Assembly (NCBI GenBank): GCA_964397305.1
Contig: CAYNIP010000013.1
Location: forward strand, 1 to 64,000
DNA: 64,000 bases
Reading direction: 5' to 3'
From: JAAUTY01 sp964397305
GTDB taxonomy: Bacteria > Cyanobacteriota > Cyanobacteriia > Cyanobacteriales > Spirulinaceae
Shown here: positions 56,342 to 64,000 of the stretch, piece after piece
Position numbering within the stretch: the stretch's first letter is position 1
Layout of the letters: each line of letters opens with the position of its first letter
Notes under the pieces: model-generated
Seen by the model: the letters and a program-made list of their open reading frames with translations, nothing else
Told to the model about the DNA's origin: nothing
Database searches by the model: none
Translations under genes and position numbers: made by a program

Positions 56342-57085
56342 ATGACCCAGCGACGAATCTTCATTGGCGACATCCACGGACACTATGAGGCATTGATGTT
56401 GCTCTTGGAGGGGATCGCCCCCAATCCAAGTGATCAGGTTTACTTCGTCGGCGACCTGATTGATCGCGGCCCCCAGAGCGCCCAAGTGGTGGATTTTGTC
56501 ATGCGTAGCCCCTATCAGTGCATCTTGGGCAACCATGAGCAGATGCTGCTCGAGGTCATGGCCAACAACCAAGCCGCCGATTTTCGCCAGGCCTGGCTCT
56601 ACAGTGGCGGCAAGGCGACTCTGGATAGCTACAAAACGGGTCGCGTGACCCTTGATCACATCGACTGGCTGCGGAGCTTGCCCACCCATTTAGACCTCGG
56701 TGATGTGTGGCTTGTTCATGCCGGTCTCGATCCTCGCCTGCCCCTGCACGAGCAAAGCGCCGAGCAATTTTGCTGGATTCGGGACGAGTTTCACAGCATC
56801 AGCGAACCCTTCTTTGCCGATAAGCTGATCATTGCTGGTCACACAATCACCTTCACAATTCCCGGCGTGATGCCCGGCAAACTGGCCCAGGGAGCGGGCT
56901 GGCTGGACATTGATACCGGTGCTTACCACCGCCAGAGCGGCTGGCTGACGGGCCTGGACCTGAGCAATGAGCAAGTCTATCAGGTTCATGTGCGCCAGCA
57001 ACGCCTACGCCAACTCCCCCTGGCCGAGGCCGTGGTTCAGGTCAACCCCGCCCGCATTGCCCCTCGCCGGGTTTTGACGTACTGA
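56342..57085 (+). CDS. calcineurin-type serine/threonine protein phosphatase
   Basis: 247 residues of the metallophosphoesterase superfamily. Motifs: IFIGDIHGHYEAL (D, H), YFVGDLIDRGPQS (D), ILGNHEQML (N, H), WLVHAGLDPRLPL (H) and LIIAGHTIT (H). These bind two metal ions in the PPP family; similar to bacteriophage lambda and Synechocystis-type phosphatases (PrpA-like). The 368 bp upstream contain no gene I can support; the in-frame leader from 56081 is not conserved. Confidence 0.9.
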   Translation: MTQRRIFIGDIHGHYEALMLLLEGIAPNPSDQVYFVGDLIDRGPQSAQVVDFVMRSPYQCILGNHEQMLLEVMANNQAADFRQAWLYSGGKATLDSYKTGRVTLDHIDWLRSLPTHLDLGDVWLVHAGLDPRLPLHEQSAEQFCWIRDEFHSISEPFFADKLIIAGHTITFTIPGVMPGKLAQGAGWLDIDTGAYHRQSGWLTGLDLSNEQVYQVHVRQQRLRQLPLAEAVVQVNPARIAPRRVLTY

Positions 57086-57089
57086 GCCC

Positions 57090-57884
57090 CTACCCAGGCC
57101 ACAGGGTGGCCCCTACCGCTAGGAGCAAGGCTTCGCTCCACTCCACGATCGCGCCGTAAGTGTCGCCTGTGTGGCCGCCCAAGCGGCGGTGCAGGCTGAA
57201 TCCCAGGCCGAGGGCGAGGAGGCTGCCACTGCTGTGCAGGCCGAGGACCGGCCCAGGATCGGGGGCGAGGGCCAGATGGAACGCGGCAAACCCCAAGACG
57301 GTGACGGTGCTCAGCAGGAGGTCTTGGGGCTGGCGGAAGGAGCGTTGATGCCAGGCCCCCTTGCCCGTGGGCTTCAGGTAGGGATAGCGGGCGATCGCCA
57401 CAACCTGCCCCCAGCGTCCCCAAGCCGCCGCCGCCGGTAGCACCCAAAGGACGACCCTAGGGGCCAGTTCGCGGAGGGCGGCCACCTTGAGCAGGGCGAT
57501 CGCGAGGGCCGCCATCACCCCAAAGGCTCCGGTGCGGCTGTCTTGCATCACGGCCAAGCGTCGCGCCGGGTCTCCCACAGCCAACCCATCGGCCGTATCG
57601 ATCGCGCCGTCGAGGTGCAGGCCGCCGGTTAAGCGCCAGCTCAGGGCGACGATCAGCACACTGCGGGTCAGGGGGGGACAGCCCAGGGCGGCTAAGCCGA
57701 GGTAGCTGCCCGCGGCGATCGCCCCGAGACCCAAGCCCACGAGAGGAGCCCAGCGGGCGACCCGGGTTACGTCACTACCCCAGCGGGCCGGCAGGGGCAG
57801 GACAGTGTAGAACAAGACGGCCCCGAGGCAAGATCGTCCCCAAGCGACAACCCGTAGCCACCAATCTGCGCCTGAACTTGCCAC
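57090..57884 (-). CDS. cobS: adenosylcobinamide-GDP ribazoletransferase
   Basis: 264 residues, polytopic. Joins adenosylcobinamide-GDP to alpha-ribazole, a last step of (pseudo)cobalamin synthesis at the membrane. Signatures: FYTVLPLPARWGSDVTRVAR, GGLHLDGAIDTADGLAVGDP (metal-binding aspartates), RRLAVMQDSRTGAFGVMAAL, and GRWGQVVAIARYPYLKP. Convergent with the phosphatase gene, 4 bp apart. No other cobalamin gene is near. The 325-bp gap to 58211 holds nothing recognisable. Confidence 0.93.
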   Translation of the reverse strand: MASSGADWWLRVVAWGRSCLGAVLFYTVLPLPARWGSDVTRVARWAPLVGLGLGAIAAGSYLGLAALGCPPLTRSVLIVALSWRLTGGLHLDGAIDTADGLAVGDPARRLAVMQDSRTGAFGVMAALAIALLKVAALRELAPRVVLWVLPAAAAWGRWGQVVAIARYPYLKPTGKGAWHQRSFRQPQDLLLSTVTVLGFAAFHLALAPDPGPVLGLHSSGSLLALGLGFSLHRRLGGHTGDTYGAIVEWSEALLLAVGATLWPG

Positions 57885-58210
57885 TTACGCCGCCGCTGCC
57901 TCCTGAGCCCTGGAATTGAGTGTAGGGGACCAGCGGGTGGCCTGGCTGCGATCGCCCCTAAAATCACAACAGCTTCAAAAACATAGGCTAAGATGTTGTC
58001 AGGAACGACTTAAACCCTTCCCATCACAACTGGCGGTAGGTGCGATCTTCCTACCGGCTCTGTGTCAGGTCTGGCGGCCTCTGCGTTGGGATGCCCTGAT
58101 GCGGTGTAATGGTTGTAGAGTTTGGTGTTGCTGAGGGCTAGGGTTCTTCGGCAGCGCTCGGGGTAAGCGATATAGCACGGCTAGCTTCGTCGGCATCTCA
58201 GTGATCTCTT

Positions 58211-58660
58211 ATGTGTTACAACCAGTTCTCCCAATCTCTCCCCGCGCCCTGCATTATTGAGGCCGGTACTGTTGTCAATCCCGAAGACATGCAGCGCCTG
58301 CTGGGCCAGCTCGACCATGTGCATTACATTCACTACCTCGATCACTGCATCCGCAACGAGGGGGATGGCTGTGTCCGCGAAGTCTTCACCGATGCCCACC
58401 AATCGACGCTGATTGCTAACCACGCGATTTACCTCAACATCCACAGTTTTGACTACTTGCAGCTCCAGCAGCTTCCGGATGGTCGCACCTGTTTTGACCT
58501 GATCCAAGACAATCGCTGTCTGCGACTGATTCCCCTGACGGACTTCCCCGCAACCCGTGAAGTCGTGACCAGCTTTGATGATGCGACCTTGGAAGCCATG
58601 CTGACGCAGGTCCTCTCAGCCAAGTGGGACGTACAACTCGACGACGACTACCCCTTCTAG
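58211..58660 (+). CDS. conserved hypothetical protein
   Basis: 149 residues beginning MCYNQFSQSLPAPCIIEAGT, with no signal peptide or membrane segment. HYIHYLDHCIRNEGDGCVRE, NHAIYLNIHSFDYLQLQQLP and PATREVVTSFDDATLEAMLT look like a compact alpha/beta protein. No family recognised. It ends 10 bp before tgt and may be co-transcribed with it. Confidence 0.7.
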   Translation: MCYNQFSQSLPAPCIIEAGTVVNPEDMQRLLGQLDHVHYIHYLDHCIRNEGDGCVREVFTDAHQSTLIANHAIYLNIHSFDYLQLQQLPDGRTCFDLIQDNRCLRLIPLTDFPATREVVTSFDDATLEAMLTQVLSAKWDVQLDDDYPF

Positions 58661-58670
58661 GGCATCCAGT

Positions 58671-59861
58671 ATGACCGACGGCGGATGCTCCCCCTTTGCC
58701 TTCCAGATTCAAGCCACTTGCTCCCAAACCCAAGCCCGCGCCGGACTTTTCCCTACACCTCACGGAATCGTTGAGACCCCGCGCTTCATGCCCGTGGGAA
58801 CCTTGGCGACGGTGAAGGGCTTGACCCCGGCTCAGCTTCAGCAGGCGGGGGCTCAGATGGTTTTAGCCAATACCTACCACCTGCACCTCCAGCCCGGCGA
58901 GGACCTGGTAGCTGCTGCGGGAGGCCTCCACTCGTTTATGGCCTGGCCGCAGCCGCTGCTGACGGATTCTGGCGGTTTCCAGGTCTTTAGCCTCAGTGAC
59001 CTCCGCCAAATTGACGAAATCGGTGTCACCTTTCGTTCCCCTCGAGACGGCCGCTTGATCGTTCTCAGCCCGGAGCGCTCGATCGCGATTCAGAATGCCC
59101 TGGGGGCTGATGTGATTATGGCCTTTGATGAATGCCCCCCGTACCCGGCGACCCGGGCGGCGGTAGCGGCGGCCACCGAGCGCACCCAACGCTGGCTTGA
59201 GCGTTGCCTGGAGGCTCACCAGCGACCTCGGGATCAGGCCCTCTTTGGCATTGTCCAGGGGGGAGTCTATCCAGAGCTGCGGCAGGCAGCGGCGGCGGCG
59301 ATCGCCCAGCTTGATCTCCCCGGCTATGCCATCGGCGGCGTGAGCGTTGGCGAGCCCCCCGCCTTGATTCGCCAGATCGTCGCCCAGACAGCCCCCGGCC
59401 TCCCGGTCCACAAGCCCCGCTACTTGATGGGGGTGGGGACCTATCGTGAAATGGCCCAGGCGATCGCCGCTGGGGTCGATCTGTTCGACTGCGTGCTGCC
59501 AACGCGCCTGGGCCGCCACGGCACGGCCCTGGTGCGGGGGGAACGCTGGAACCTGAAGAATACCCGCTTCCGCCAGGACCTCGTGCCGCTAGATGCGGAC
59601 TGCCCCTGCTACACCTGCCAGCACTTCAGCCGCGCCTACCTGAGCCATCTGGTGCGGGCTCGGGAACTGCTGGCTTCGGTGCTGCTCTCGCTGCACAATG
59701 TCACGGAGCTGATTCGCTTTACCCAACGAATTCGAGCGGCGATCCAGGGCGATCGCTTCCCCCAAGAGTTTGCCCCGTGGCTCTCGGAACCCGCCGCGGC
59801 CGCAAGCTCCCCCGAAGCACTCGCGGCTCCCCCCGCCGTGATAGGATCGGGAGAAATTTAA
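58671..59861 (+). CDS. tgt: queuine/preQ1 tRNA-ribosyltransferase
   Basis: 396 residues. Exchanges guanine-34 of tRNAs with GUN anticodons for preQ1. Signatures: FMPVGTLATVKGLTPAQLQQ, LLTDSGGFQVFSLSDLRQID, SIAIQNALGADVIMAFDECP, PRYLMGVGTYREMAQAIAAG, DLFDCVLPTRLGRHG (catalytic Asp), and the zinc site CPCYTCQHFSRAYLSHL. The ATG 58671 precedes a short leader; ATG at MPVGT would cut the fold. psbK follows 26 bp later, an order common in cyanobacteria. Confidence 0.95.
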   Translation: MTDGGCSPFAFQIQATCSQTQARAGLFPTPHGIVETPRFMPVGTLATVKGLTPAQLQQAGAQMVLANTYHLHLQPGEDLVAAAGGLHSFMAWPQPLLTDSGGFQVFSLSDLRQIDEIGVTFRSPRDGRLIVLSPERSIAIQNALGADVIMAFDECPPYPATRAAVAAATERTQRWLERCLEAHQRPRDQALFGIVQGGVYPELRQAAAAAIAQLDLPGYAIGGVSVGEPPALIRQIVAQTAPGLPVHKPRYLMGVGTYREMAQAIAAGVDLFDCVLPTRLGRHGTALVRGERWNLKNTRFRQDLVPLDADCPCYTCQHFSRAYLSHLVRARELLASVLLSLHNVTELIRFTQRIRAAIQGDRFPQEFAPWLSEPAAAASSPEALAAPPAVIGSGEI

Positions 59862-59887
59862 CAAGCTGTATTGGGAACTCGTTGAGT

Positions 59888-60025
59888 ATGGACGCTGCCC
59901 TGTTGCTCGCAAAACTGCCTGAGGCCTACGCTATCTTTGATCCCCTAGTGGATGTGTTGCCCCTGATTCCGGTTTTCTTCCTGCTGTTGGCCTTTGTCTG
60001 GCAGGCGGCGGTTGGCTTCAAATAA
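59888..60025 (+). CDS. psbK: photosystem II reaction-centre protein K
   Basis: 45 residues. Small single-helix core subunit of photosystem II next to CP43. The precursor MDAALLLAKLPEAYAIFDPL is cleaved before the mature KLPEAYAIF-like segment, then PVFFLLLAFVWQAAVGFK is the conserved helix and end. It lies 26 bp downstream of tgt and may be read from its transcript and from a promoter within it. The gene is too short to be seen in many gene predictions. Confidence 0.93.
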   Translation: MDAALLLAKLPEAYAIFDPLVDVLPLIPVFFLLLAFVWQAAVGFK

Positions 60026-60322
60026 GCGGCAAGGGTTGGCGCAAAATTTCGTCTCCCTTGGCTGCCGTGGATCTAGTCCTCTGGCTCCAGGTTGTCAGCA
60101 GACCTCGCTGCTGTCTTGTCCTTGACCCTGAGGGCTTGACTCCTGTGGACTGAACCCTATGGATGGGTTCAGATTCCCCAGCTTGGCGGTTCAAGGGGGG
60201 CTGTTGCTTGGCTCAGACTATTCCTGGGCTCAGCTTGTTGGCGGCCGCTCAAGTTCAGTGAGCGCCCTAGGGAGAAGGGTGCTAAGCTAGAGGGTAAGAT
60301 TCAGTGCGAGCCTTACCCAATC

Positions 60323-61003
60323 ATGCCTCTCCTTATTCTGATCGCGGACGACAGCCTTGGTGTTCGTTTAGCGATTAGTGATTATTTGGAAATGCAGGGC
60401 TACGCAACGGTAGAAGCAGCCAATGGGGAAGAGGCGCTAGTACTGTTGGAAAGCTACCATCCTCATCTGCTGATTGCCGATATTCGGATGCCTCTCAAGG
60501 ATGGCTATGCCTTAGTGAAGCAAGTGCGTCGCCGCCCGGAATTTCGTCTTTTGCCGGTGATTTTTCTGACGGAATGCGACAGCAAAGAGGAGCGAATTCG
60601 CGGCTATCAGACTGGCTGTGATCTCTATCTGCCAAAACCCTTTGAGATGGATGAGCTCGGGGCGATTGTTCGTAATCTACTGGAGCGAGCCCAAGCGGTT
60701 CAAACAGAAGTGCGTTTTTCTCCAAACGATTCCCCGGTTCTAGGCGGCCAGAGAGAGGAGGCGGCTACCACGGCTGTTTTGCCGGCTCTTCAGGAGCGGT
60801 TCGGGAGGCCGGAGTTCACGGACCGCGAGCATCAAGTTTTGGAGTTGCTGGTCATGGGGCTGTCTAATAATGACATGGGCGATCGCCTCCACCTGAGCCC
60901 GCGCACGGTGGAAAAGTACGTCAGCAGCCTGTTGCGGAAGACCGAGACGGTTAACCGCGCGGAATTGATCCATTTTGCCTTTACCCATCAGTTGGTGCAT
61001 TGA
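60323..61003 (+). CDS. rre1: response regulator Rre1 (Ycf29-like)
   Basis: 226 residues. Receiver (about 3-120): LLILIADDSLGVRLAISDYL, HLLIADIRMPLKDGYALVKQ (phospho-Asp about 53), LPKPFEMDELGAIVRNLLER. LuxR-type helix-turn-helix (about 163-225): FTDREHQVLELLVMGLSNND, LSPRTVEKYVSSLLRKTE. This receiver and linker match what I recall of Rre1/Ycf29, the regulator paired with Hik2 in Synechocystis that controls stress genes. The receiver loop has ECDSKEERIRGYQTGCDLYL. A transcript of its own is likely; the 297-bp upstream gap holds no gene. Confidence 0.82.
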   Translation: MPLLILIADDSLGVRLAISDYLEMQGYATVEAANGEEALVLLESYHPHLLIADIRMPLKDGYALVKQVRRRPEFRLLPVIFLTECDSKEERIRGYQTGCDLYLPKPFEMDELGAIVRNLLERAQAVQTEVRFSPNDSPVLGGQREEAATTAVLPALQERFGRPEFTDREHQVLELLVMGLSNNDMGDRLHLSPRTVEKYVSSLLRKTETVNRAELIHFAFTHQLVH

Positions 61004-61156
61004 GCAGTCTGGAACGGGCTCCGGCCTGGCTGCCTTCCGGGCCGCGTCAACCGGAGGCCCTGGGGGTTGGCTGCCAGCGCTTGAGGGCTCAAGCCCCCGG
61101 GGATCGTTGGGCTCCTCCTTAACGTAGGCTTTGACACAGCGCTCAGGGTGATTGTT

Positions 61157-62005
61157 ATGGTCAACCTCAACCCTCCAGAGACTCTGCTACCCACGCCTCC
61201 GACGGCGGCCAAGCCCCGGTTTTGGCAGCGGCCTGGTTTGAGTTGGCTGGCTGGCTTCCTGTTTGGCTATATGTACCTGCCGATCCTGGTGCTGGGCTTC
61301 TATAGCTTCAACCGCTCGGCCTACAGTGCTGGCTGGGAAGGCTTTTCCTGGCGCTGGTATGCACGCCTGTTCGCCGACGGCCGCATTCTGCGGGCCCTGG
61401 AAAATAGCTTGGTGGTTGCCCTGGCAGCGGTGGCAATGGCGGCGGTTTTGGGGACGCTCATGGCGGTAGGGCTGGCGAAATATCGTTTTCGGGGCAAGGG
61501 ACTGTATCGGGGTCTCTCCTATCTGCCGCTGATTGTGCCGGACATCGCGATCGCCGTAGCAACCCTGGTCTTCCTTGCGGCTTTGGGGATTCCCCTCAGC
61601 CTCTGGACGATTGTGGCCTCCCACGGGGTCTTCTGCCTCGCCTATGTGGCAATTGTCGTTGCCTCGCGGCTGACAGCCCTCGATCCCCACTTGGAGGAGG
61701 CGGCTCTGGATCTCGGGGCGACGCCGACCCAGGCCTTTACGCGCGTGCTGCTGCCGGAACTGGCTCCGGCGATCGTGGCGGGCTGTCTGCTGGCCTTTGT
61801 GCTCAGCATGGATGACTTCCTGATCGCGAGTTTCACAGCCGGCACCGGGGCAACCACGCTGCCGATGGAGATCTTTAGCCGTATTCGCACGGGGGTCAAA
61901 CCGGATATCAATGCCCTCAGTGTGCTGTTGATTCTGGCCTCGGGGGCGATCGCCTGCGTCGCCGAGTACCTGCGCTATCGCAGTACCCAGCGACGCCAGG
62001 CCTGA
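61157..62005 (+). CDS. ABC transporter permease, PotC-like
   Basis: 282 residues. Inner-membrane permease of the spermidine/putrescine type: first helix about 30-50 (LAGFLFGYMYLPILVLGFYS), NRSAYSAGWEGFSWRWYARL, LPLIVPDIAIAVATLVFL, and the EAA loop LEEAALDLGATPTQAFTRVL. SMDDFLIASFTAGTG, with TLPMEIFSRIRTGVKPDIN, is characteristic of PotC. Polyamine substrate is likely but not certain. The rest of the transporter is not in the window. ATG 61157 is preferred to the GTG three codons up. Confidence 0.85.
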   Translation: MVNLNPPETLLPTPPTAAKPRFWQRPGLSWLAGFLFGYMYLPILVLGFYSFNRSAYSAGWEGFSWRWYARLFADGRILRALENSLVVALAAVAMAAVLGTLMAVGLAKYRFRGKGLYRGLSYLPLIVPDIAIAVATLVFLAALGIPLSLWTIVASHGVFCLAYVAIVVASRLTALDPHLEEAALDLGATPTQAFTRVLLPELAPAIVAGCLLAFVLSMDDFLIASFTAGTGATTLPMEIFSRIRTGVKPDINALSVLLILASGAIACVAEYLRYRSTQRRQA

Positions 62006-62110
62006 GAGCCACTCTGCTAGGCCTTGGGTTACGCTAGATTAGCCGAGCGTTATTCCTGCCGGGACGCTCCAGCAAACCGACCCCCAAGGCCGGAGACTCG
62101 CAAACCCTCC

Positions 62111-63508
62111 TCAGCGCGCCTCCCCGCCAACCACAACCTCACGAATCCGGAGACTCGGCCCACCGCAGCCCACGGGCAGGCCGCTTTGGCCCCCCTTGCC
62201 ACAGCCCCCCGACTCATCCCAATAAAAGTCGTCGCCAATTGCCTCAATATTGGCCAAGGTTTTGAACACATTGCCCGACAGGGTGACATCCCGCACTGGC
62301 TCCGCCCGTTGCCCTTGGCGAATCATCCAGGCCTCCCCAGCGCTGAAGGTGAACATCTCCCCATTGGTCATGCCCCCCAGCCAATTGCGGGCATAGAGGC
62401 CGATGGGGATGTCGCTGCACAGATCCGCTACGGGCGTTTTGCCCCGCTCGATCCAGGTGTTGGTCATCCGCACGAGGGGGGGGTAGTGATAGTCCAGGCA
62501 GCGCGCATTGCCGGTCGGCTGTTCTCCCAACTTGCCCGCCGTCTCTCGGGAGTGCAGGCGGCCGACCAGTTCCCCATGGCGAATCAGTTGGGTTGTGGTG
62601 GCCGGCGTGCCTTCATCGTCGTATTGATAGCTACCCCGGTGGCCGACGGGGGCCGCGCCGTCCAAGATCTGTAGCTCCGGCGGCCCGAAGCGACGGCCGA
62701 GGCTCATCACTTCCAGGAGGTCTGGATTCTCATAGGCCATGTCAGCCTCGGATAGGTGGCCGAAGGCTTCATGGACAAAGAGGCCGGTCAAAATGGGGTC
62801 AATCACCACGGTGTAGGTGTCCCCTTTGACGGGCGGCAGCTCCAAGGCTGTCAGGGCCCGCTCTGCCGCGCCCCGCACCTGTTGATCCAACTGGAGTAGA
62901 TCATCGTAGCCGCGCCGGGAGCCGGTCGTTTCGCGGCCTGTCTGCACGAGGTCGCCTTGGCGAGCCGTTGCCGAAAAGCGCATTTCTAAATCGGACCAGG
63001 ACTGCTCAATCAGTGCCCCATCGGAGGTGGCCAGCAGCACCTGCTGGTAGCTATCGCCGTAGCGGACGGCGGTGGTCGCAATACGGCGGCCGGTGCTACG
63101 GAGAATCTCATTGTAGCGATCGCACAGGGCCTTCTTCTCCGCCAGGGAAACTTGGCGCGGGTCGCGGCTGGTCAAGGGCAACTGACAGACCGCCTGCACT
63201 GGCTCCACCGGAGCCAGCGTGGTCTCGTCATCCCCCACCCAGCGAGCGGCTTGCACGGCTGTTTCGACCTGACGGGCGAGGGACTCGAGGCGATTAAAGC
63301 TGGCAAACCCCCAACCGCCTCGGTAGCAGGCCCGCACTTGACCCCCGAGGGAGAGGCCTTCGCTGAGGGTTTCTACTTGGTCGCCCCGCAGTAAGATGCT
63401 GGTCCCTTCCGACTGTTCGAGGCGGATGGCGAGAAAATCGACGCGATCGCGATACTGCGCGATCAGGTCACTGAGCTGGTTACGGTAGTCCGCAAAGGCT
63501 GACGGCAT
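62111..63508 (-). CDS. tldD: TldD-type metalloprotease
   Basis: 465 residues. Peptidase family U62; TldD carries the metal site and acts with TldE/PmbA on unfolded or modified peptides. The metal motif HEAFGH is at residues 246-251 in GLFVHEAFGHLSEADMAYEN; further conserved stretches are RGSYQYDDEGTPATTTQLIR, ETAGKLGEQPTGNARC and YARNWLGGMTNGEMFTFSAG. Length is normal. ATG 63508 starts the conserved body. It is alone on its strand; the gap 62006-62110 is short. The stretch 63509-63835 shows no gene. Confidence 0.92.
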   Translation of the reverse strand: MPSAFADYRNQLSDLIAQYRDRVDFLAIRLEQSEGTSILLRGDQVETLSEGLSLGGQVRACYRGGWGFASFNRLESLARQVETAVQAARWVGDDETTLAPVEPVQAVCQLPLTSRDPRQVSLAEKKALCDRYNEILRSTGRRIATTAVRYGDSYQQVLLATSDGALIEQSWSDLEMRFSATARQGDLVQTGRETTGSRRGYDDLLQLDQQVRGAAERALTALELPPVKGDTYTVVIDPILTGLFVHEAFGHLSEADMAYENPDLLEVMSLGRRFGPPELQILDGAAPVGHRGSYQYDDEGTPATTTQLIRHGELVGRLHSRETAGKLGEQPTGNARCLDYHYPPLVRMTNTWIERGKTPVADLCSDIPIGLYARNWLGGMTNGEMFTFSAGEAWMIRQGQRAEPVRDVTLSGNVFKTLANIEAIGDDFYWDESGGCGKGGQSGLPVGCGGPSLRIREVVVGGEAR

Positions 63509-63835
63509 GACGATCCCTTAAGGCTGGTTGCGATTGTGTCTCCTATTGTGAACGAGGATGGCCCGTTGAAAGCAGGCCAGGCAACGTTCGTCAACGGCTG
63601 ACCGAGAAACCAGGGCTCTGGTGAGGCTGTGGGTGGGGGGTCGTGCCTCCAGCAGCCATGACCGACGCAACTGAAAGCCTCCTTACCAGAGGGATTCAGC
63701 CAAGCATCATGACCCAATTTAAGCCCTACCTTAGTGGAAATACCAGCCCTGGGCTAGCCGCTTGGTTGCTGGAGAGTTCCCCAGGCCTGTAGAGCCAGGG
63801 GCCTCCCAGATTAGCAGCCCTGGCCTTGAGATCCC

Positions 63836-64000
63836 TTAGGGAGACTCGGGGGCCGCCGTAGCTTGGGTAAACCAGCGCTCCAGGCCATCCGCGAGGGCGA
63901 TCGCCAAGCGCTGTTGCTCCACCGGGTTGACAATCCATTCAAACTCCCAGGGGTTGATCATAAATCCCAGCTCCAAGAGAACCGACGGGGCGATCTGCGG
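63836..64000 (-). CDS. N-acetylmuramoyl-L-alanine amidase, 3' end only
   Basis: The last 54 codons of a minus-strand gene that runs out of the window. It reads PQIAPSVLLELGFMINPWEF, then EWIVNPVEQQRLAIALADGL and a short tail ending in TAA at 63836-63838. PSVLLELGFMINPWEF matches the catalytic Glu motif of Amidase_3 (E in LLELGF), a zinc enzyme that splits the peptidoglycan amide bond for daughter-cell separation. The zinc His ligands lie beyond the window. Confidence 0.8.
   Translation of the reverse strand, partial: PQIAPSVLLELGFMINPWEFEWIVNPVEQQRLAIALADGLERWFTQATAAPESP

Noticed and set aside
60026..60322. spacer before rre1 searched for tRNA or small RNA
   Set aside because: No cloverleaf with a T-loop consensus was found; nothing supportable.

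Overview
The window is a piece of a cyanobacterial chromosome of high GC content. The evidence is the very frequent GCGATCGC (HIP1) octamer, photosystem II genes (psbK, a Psb35-like gene, a PAM68-like assembly factor), an Rre1/Ycf29-type response regulator, a PedR-like regulator, a complete pilMNOQ cluster and many cyanobacteria-restricted DUF proteins. No rRNA, CRISPR array or confident tRNA was seen. I do not name a species.

Layout. 0-6.3 kb: a radical SAM protein, a 2Fe-2S thioredoxin-like ferredoxin, a LuxR-type response regulator, an NlpC/P60 peptidase, a PedR-like regulator overlapping a lipoprotein gene, a phosphodiester glycosidase and psb35 behind an HLR1-like (RpaB) site. 6.5-11.5 kb: panB, rpsO, a PAM68-like gene, aroF, ccs1. 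11.5-15.1 kb: a minus-strand operon rpsP-khpA-phoH-DUF58-LD-carboxypeptidase. 15.5-21.2 kb: a guanine/8-oxoguanine deaminase and a four-gene signalling operon with a cytosolic UrtA-like sensor fused to a SpoIIE phosphatase, a GGDEF protein, and Slr1658- and Slr1659-type regulators. 21.2-22.3 kb: repeat debris and a broken IS110-type transposase. 22.5-30.3 kb: a DUF4126 gene, gdhA with a candidate NtcA site, and pilMNOQ. 30.6-41 kb: an RNA-binding protein, DUF1643, aspartokinase, a flavoprotein, a PrxQ-like peroxiredoxin behind a second HLR1-like site, DUF3153, DUF3326, a CPBP protease and prfC. 41.3-46.6 kb: a divergent P-II paralogue and glucokinase sharing a CRP-type palindrome, then a hybrid histidine kinase with a response regulator/GGDEF protein. 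47.1-49 kb: pstC-pstA without pstB. 49-53 kb: an accessory island (two Uma2 nucleases, a truncated gene, a dead RHS gene) bounded by inverted copies of a repeat end. 53-64 kb: two secreted TPR proteins, miaE, a protein phosphatase, cobS, tgt-psbK, Rre1, a PotC-like permease, tldD and the end of a cell-wall amidase gene.

The main non-genic result is two families of small non-coding elements with terminal inverted repeats, several copies of which have readable target-site duplications. They sit at gene boundaries and inside operons. The main genic result is the operon at 16.9-21.1 kb, which looks like a partner-switching pathway driven by an amide or urea sensor. The RHS pseudogene is also odd: over about 700 bp it has no frameshift, yet three TAG codons fall exactly at conserved tyrosine positions.
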